DNA from: Candidatus Zhuqueibacterota bacterium
GTDB taxonomy: Bacteria; Zhuqueibacterota; Zhuqueibacteria; Residuimicrobiales; Krinioviventaceae
Reading direction: 5' to 3'
Length of the DNA stretch: 5,919 bases
Assembly (NCBI GenBank): GCA_003854995.1
Contig: RQOI01000391.1
Coordinates: 1 to 5,919, forward strand
In this document: positions 5,391-5,919 of the stretch, piece after piece
How the letters are laid out: every line of letters starts with the position of its first letter
Position numbering within the stretch: position 1 is the first letter of the stretch
The notes under the pieces: model-generated
Told to the model about the DNA's origin: nothing
What the model saw: only the letters and a program-made list of their open reading frames with translations
The model's database searches: none
Made by a program: the position numbers and the translations under genes

Positions 5391-5658
5391 TTAAAACATG
5401 ACGTGGGACATGTATTCTGATCATTCAATTTGCATCACACACGGGGAGTATCTGGTAATTCCTTTTCTCATGCCGCCTGCGTCATAATCATCCGTCGATG
5501 ACATGAACCTGTTGACAGACACAGTGGATTACTCTGTTGTAGGATACCCTAACATCTGGTTGCTGTAAAAATCTTCGCGACGCAATGTCGGCGTTTGATA
5601 AAATTTGCCGCGGCAGAGTCCAGTCCACAACCATTAACCAAATAGGAGGTAACATGCC
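5391..5658. other. gene-free stretch before the right-edge gene
   Basis: I see no supportable gene on either strand in these 268 bases. The long minus-strand frame running from 5886 back to 5488 opposes the signal-peptide gene and shows no family features. TTGACA at 5512-5517 is a perfect -35 hexamer, but the best -10 at the right distance (TGTTGT, 5535-5540) is poor. GATAAAAT at 5597-5604 is -10-like but has no matching -35. A short TCATC-CGTC-GATGA stem lies at 5488-5501. AGGAGGT (5644-5650) is a near-perfect ribosome binding site eight bases before ATG 5659. An ATG at 5654 leads directly to a stop after two codons and is not used. Confidence 0.5.
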
Positions 5659-5919
5659 ATGAAAAAGCAGGTCCTGATTTTTGCCATTCTTTTTGCTCTT
5701 TTGTTCTTCGGCGTAGGCTATACTGACTATATCACCAATATTCAGATGCCTCCTTCGCCTGTGACCTTGCAGCTGGGTCAGCAACTCAACGTCAATTTTG
5801 ACTATTTCACAACCAATGCCGGCGGCGTCCGCATTTTTGTCCGGCCTGTTACGAACGGCGCGCCAAGCCCTGACTATGGAGCACACGGATCACCTCTCTA
5901 TCCGGCGGGAATCAACAGC
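5659..5919 (+). CDS. exported hypothetical protein with beta-rich N-terminal domain (3' end outside window)
   Basis: Eighty-seven codons are visible, open to the right edge. The start at 5659 is set by AGGAGGT at 5644-5650. The protein begins M-K-K-Q followed by a 16-residue hydrophobic core (V-L-I-F-A-I-L-F-A-L-L-F-F-G-V-G), a clear Sec signal peptide. No lipobox Cys and no clean A-x-A site are seen. The mature part, from about residue 22, alternates polar and hydrophobic residues: I-T-N-I-Q-M-P-P-S-P-V-T-L-Q-L-G-Q-Q-L, then N-V-N-F-D-Y, then G-G-V-R-I-F-V-R-P. This suggests an immunoglobulin-like beta-sandwich as used in secreted proteins of FCB bacteria. I do not recognise a named family. 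The visible part carries no catalytic motif, so the function must lie beyond the edge or be structural/adhesive. It is separated from the cassette by the debris region and has its own leader, so it is probably a separate transcription unit. Confidence 0.8.
   Translation, partial: MKKQVLIFAILFALLFFGVGYTDYITNIQMPPSPVTLQLGQQLNVNFDYFTTNAGGVRIFVRPVTNGAPSPDYGAHGSPLYPAGINS

Noticed and set aside
5488..5886. Minus-strand frame of 132 residues
   Set aside because: It lies opposite a convincing signal-peptide gene with a good ribosome binding site and shows no family features.

Overview
The window most likely comes from a Gram-negative bacterium of the FCB superphylum, of the Calditrichota / candidate-division KSB1 / Ignavibacteria kind. 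The main evidence is a secreted multidomain protein ending in a YPNPFN-type C-terminal domain (type IX secretion sorting domain, type A). A promoter-like site resembling the Bacteroidota TAnnTTTG form is weaker support. No rRNA or other marker gene is present, so this placement is inference.

Layout, left to right, all intact genes on the + strand. (1) Positions 1-1296 hold the 3' part of an alpha/beta-hydrolase gene cut by the window edge. (2) Positions 1297-1434 are an intergenic stretch with tandem GGGACA/TGTCCC dyads. (3) Positions 1435-3549 encode a 704-residue exported esterase-like protein: alpha/beta-hydrolase domain, CARDB-like domain, MAM/immune-inhibitor-A-like beta-sandwich, then sorting domain. 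Its nucleophile elbow reads G-F-D-M-G, with Asp where Ser is expected. (4) Positions 3550-4858 are a visibly AT-richer cassette. It begins with a perfect 11-bp hairpin and a promoter candidate, followed by a DUF4160 gene, a DUF2442 gene 10 nt later, a nested hairpin, and an XRE-type helix-turn-helix gene. (5) Positions 4873-5390 are a scar. It contains a 213-bp, 93%-identical copy of the 3' end of the first hydrolase gene, abutting on its right a decayed minus-strand fragment of an IS1380-like transposase. (6) Positions 5391-5658 hold no gene. (7) A new exported protein starts at 5659 with a strong ribosome binding site and runs off the right edge.

The two hydrolases and the right-edge protein look like envelope or secreted functions of the host chromosome. 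The middle cassette looks acquired: its base composition differs, its gene families are typical of small accessory or toxin-antitoxin-like modules, and it lies next to gene and transposase debris. The two hydrolase 3' ends form 213-bp direct repeats around a 3.58-kb segment (1297-4879). Recombination between them could delete or amplify the esterase and cassette while leaving a complete hydrolase gene. The most interesting items are this repeat arrangement, the Asp-for-Ser esterase-like protein, and the DUF4160-DUF2442-HTH cassette.
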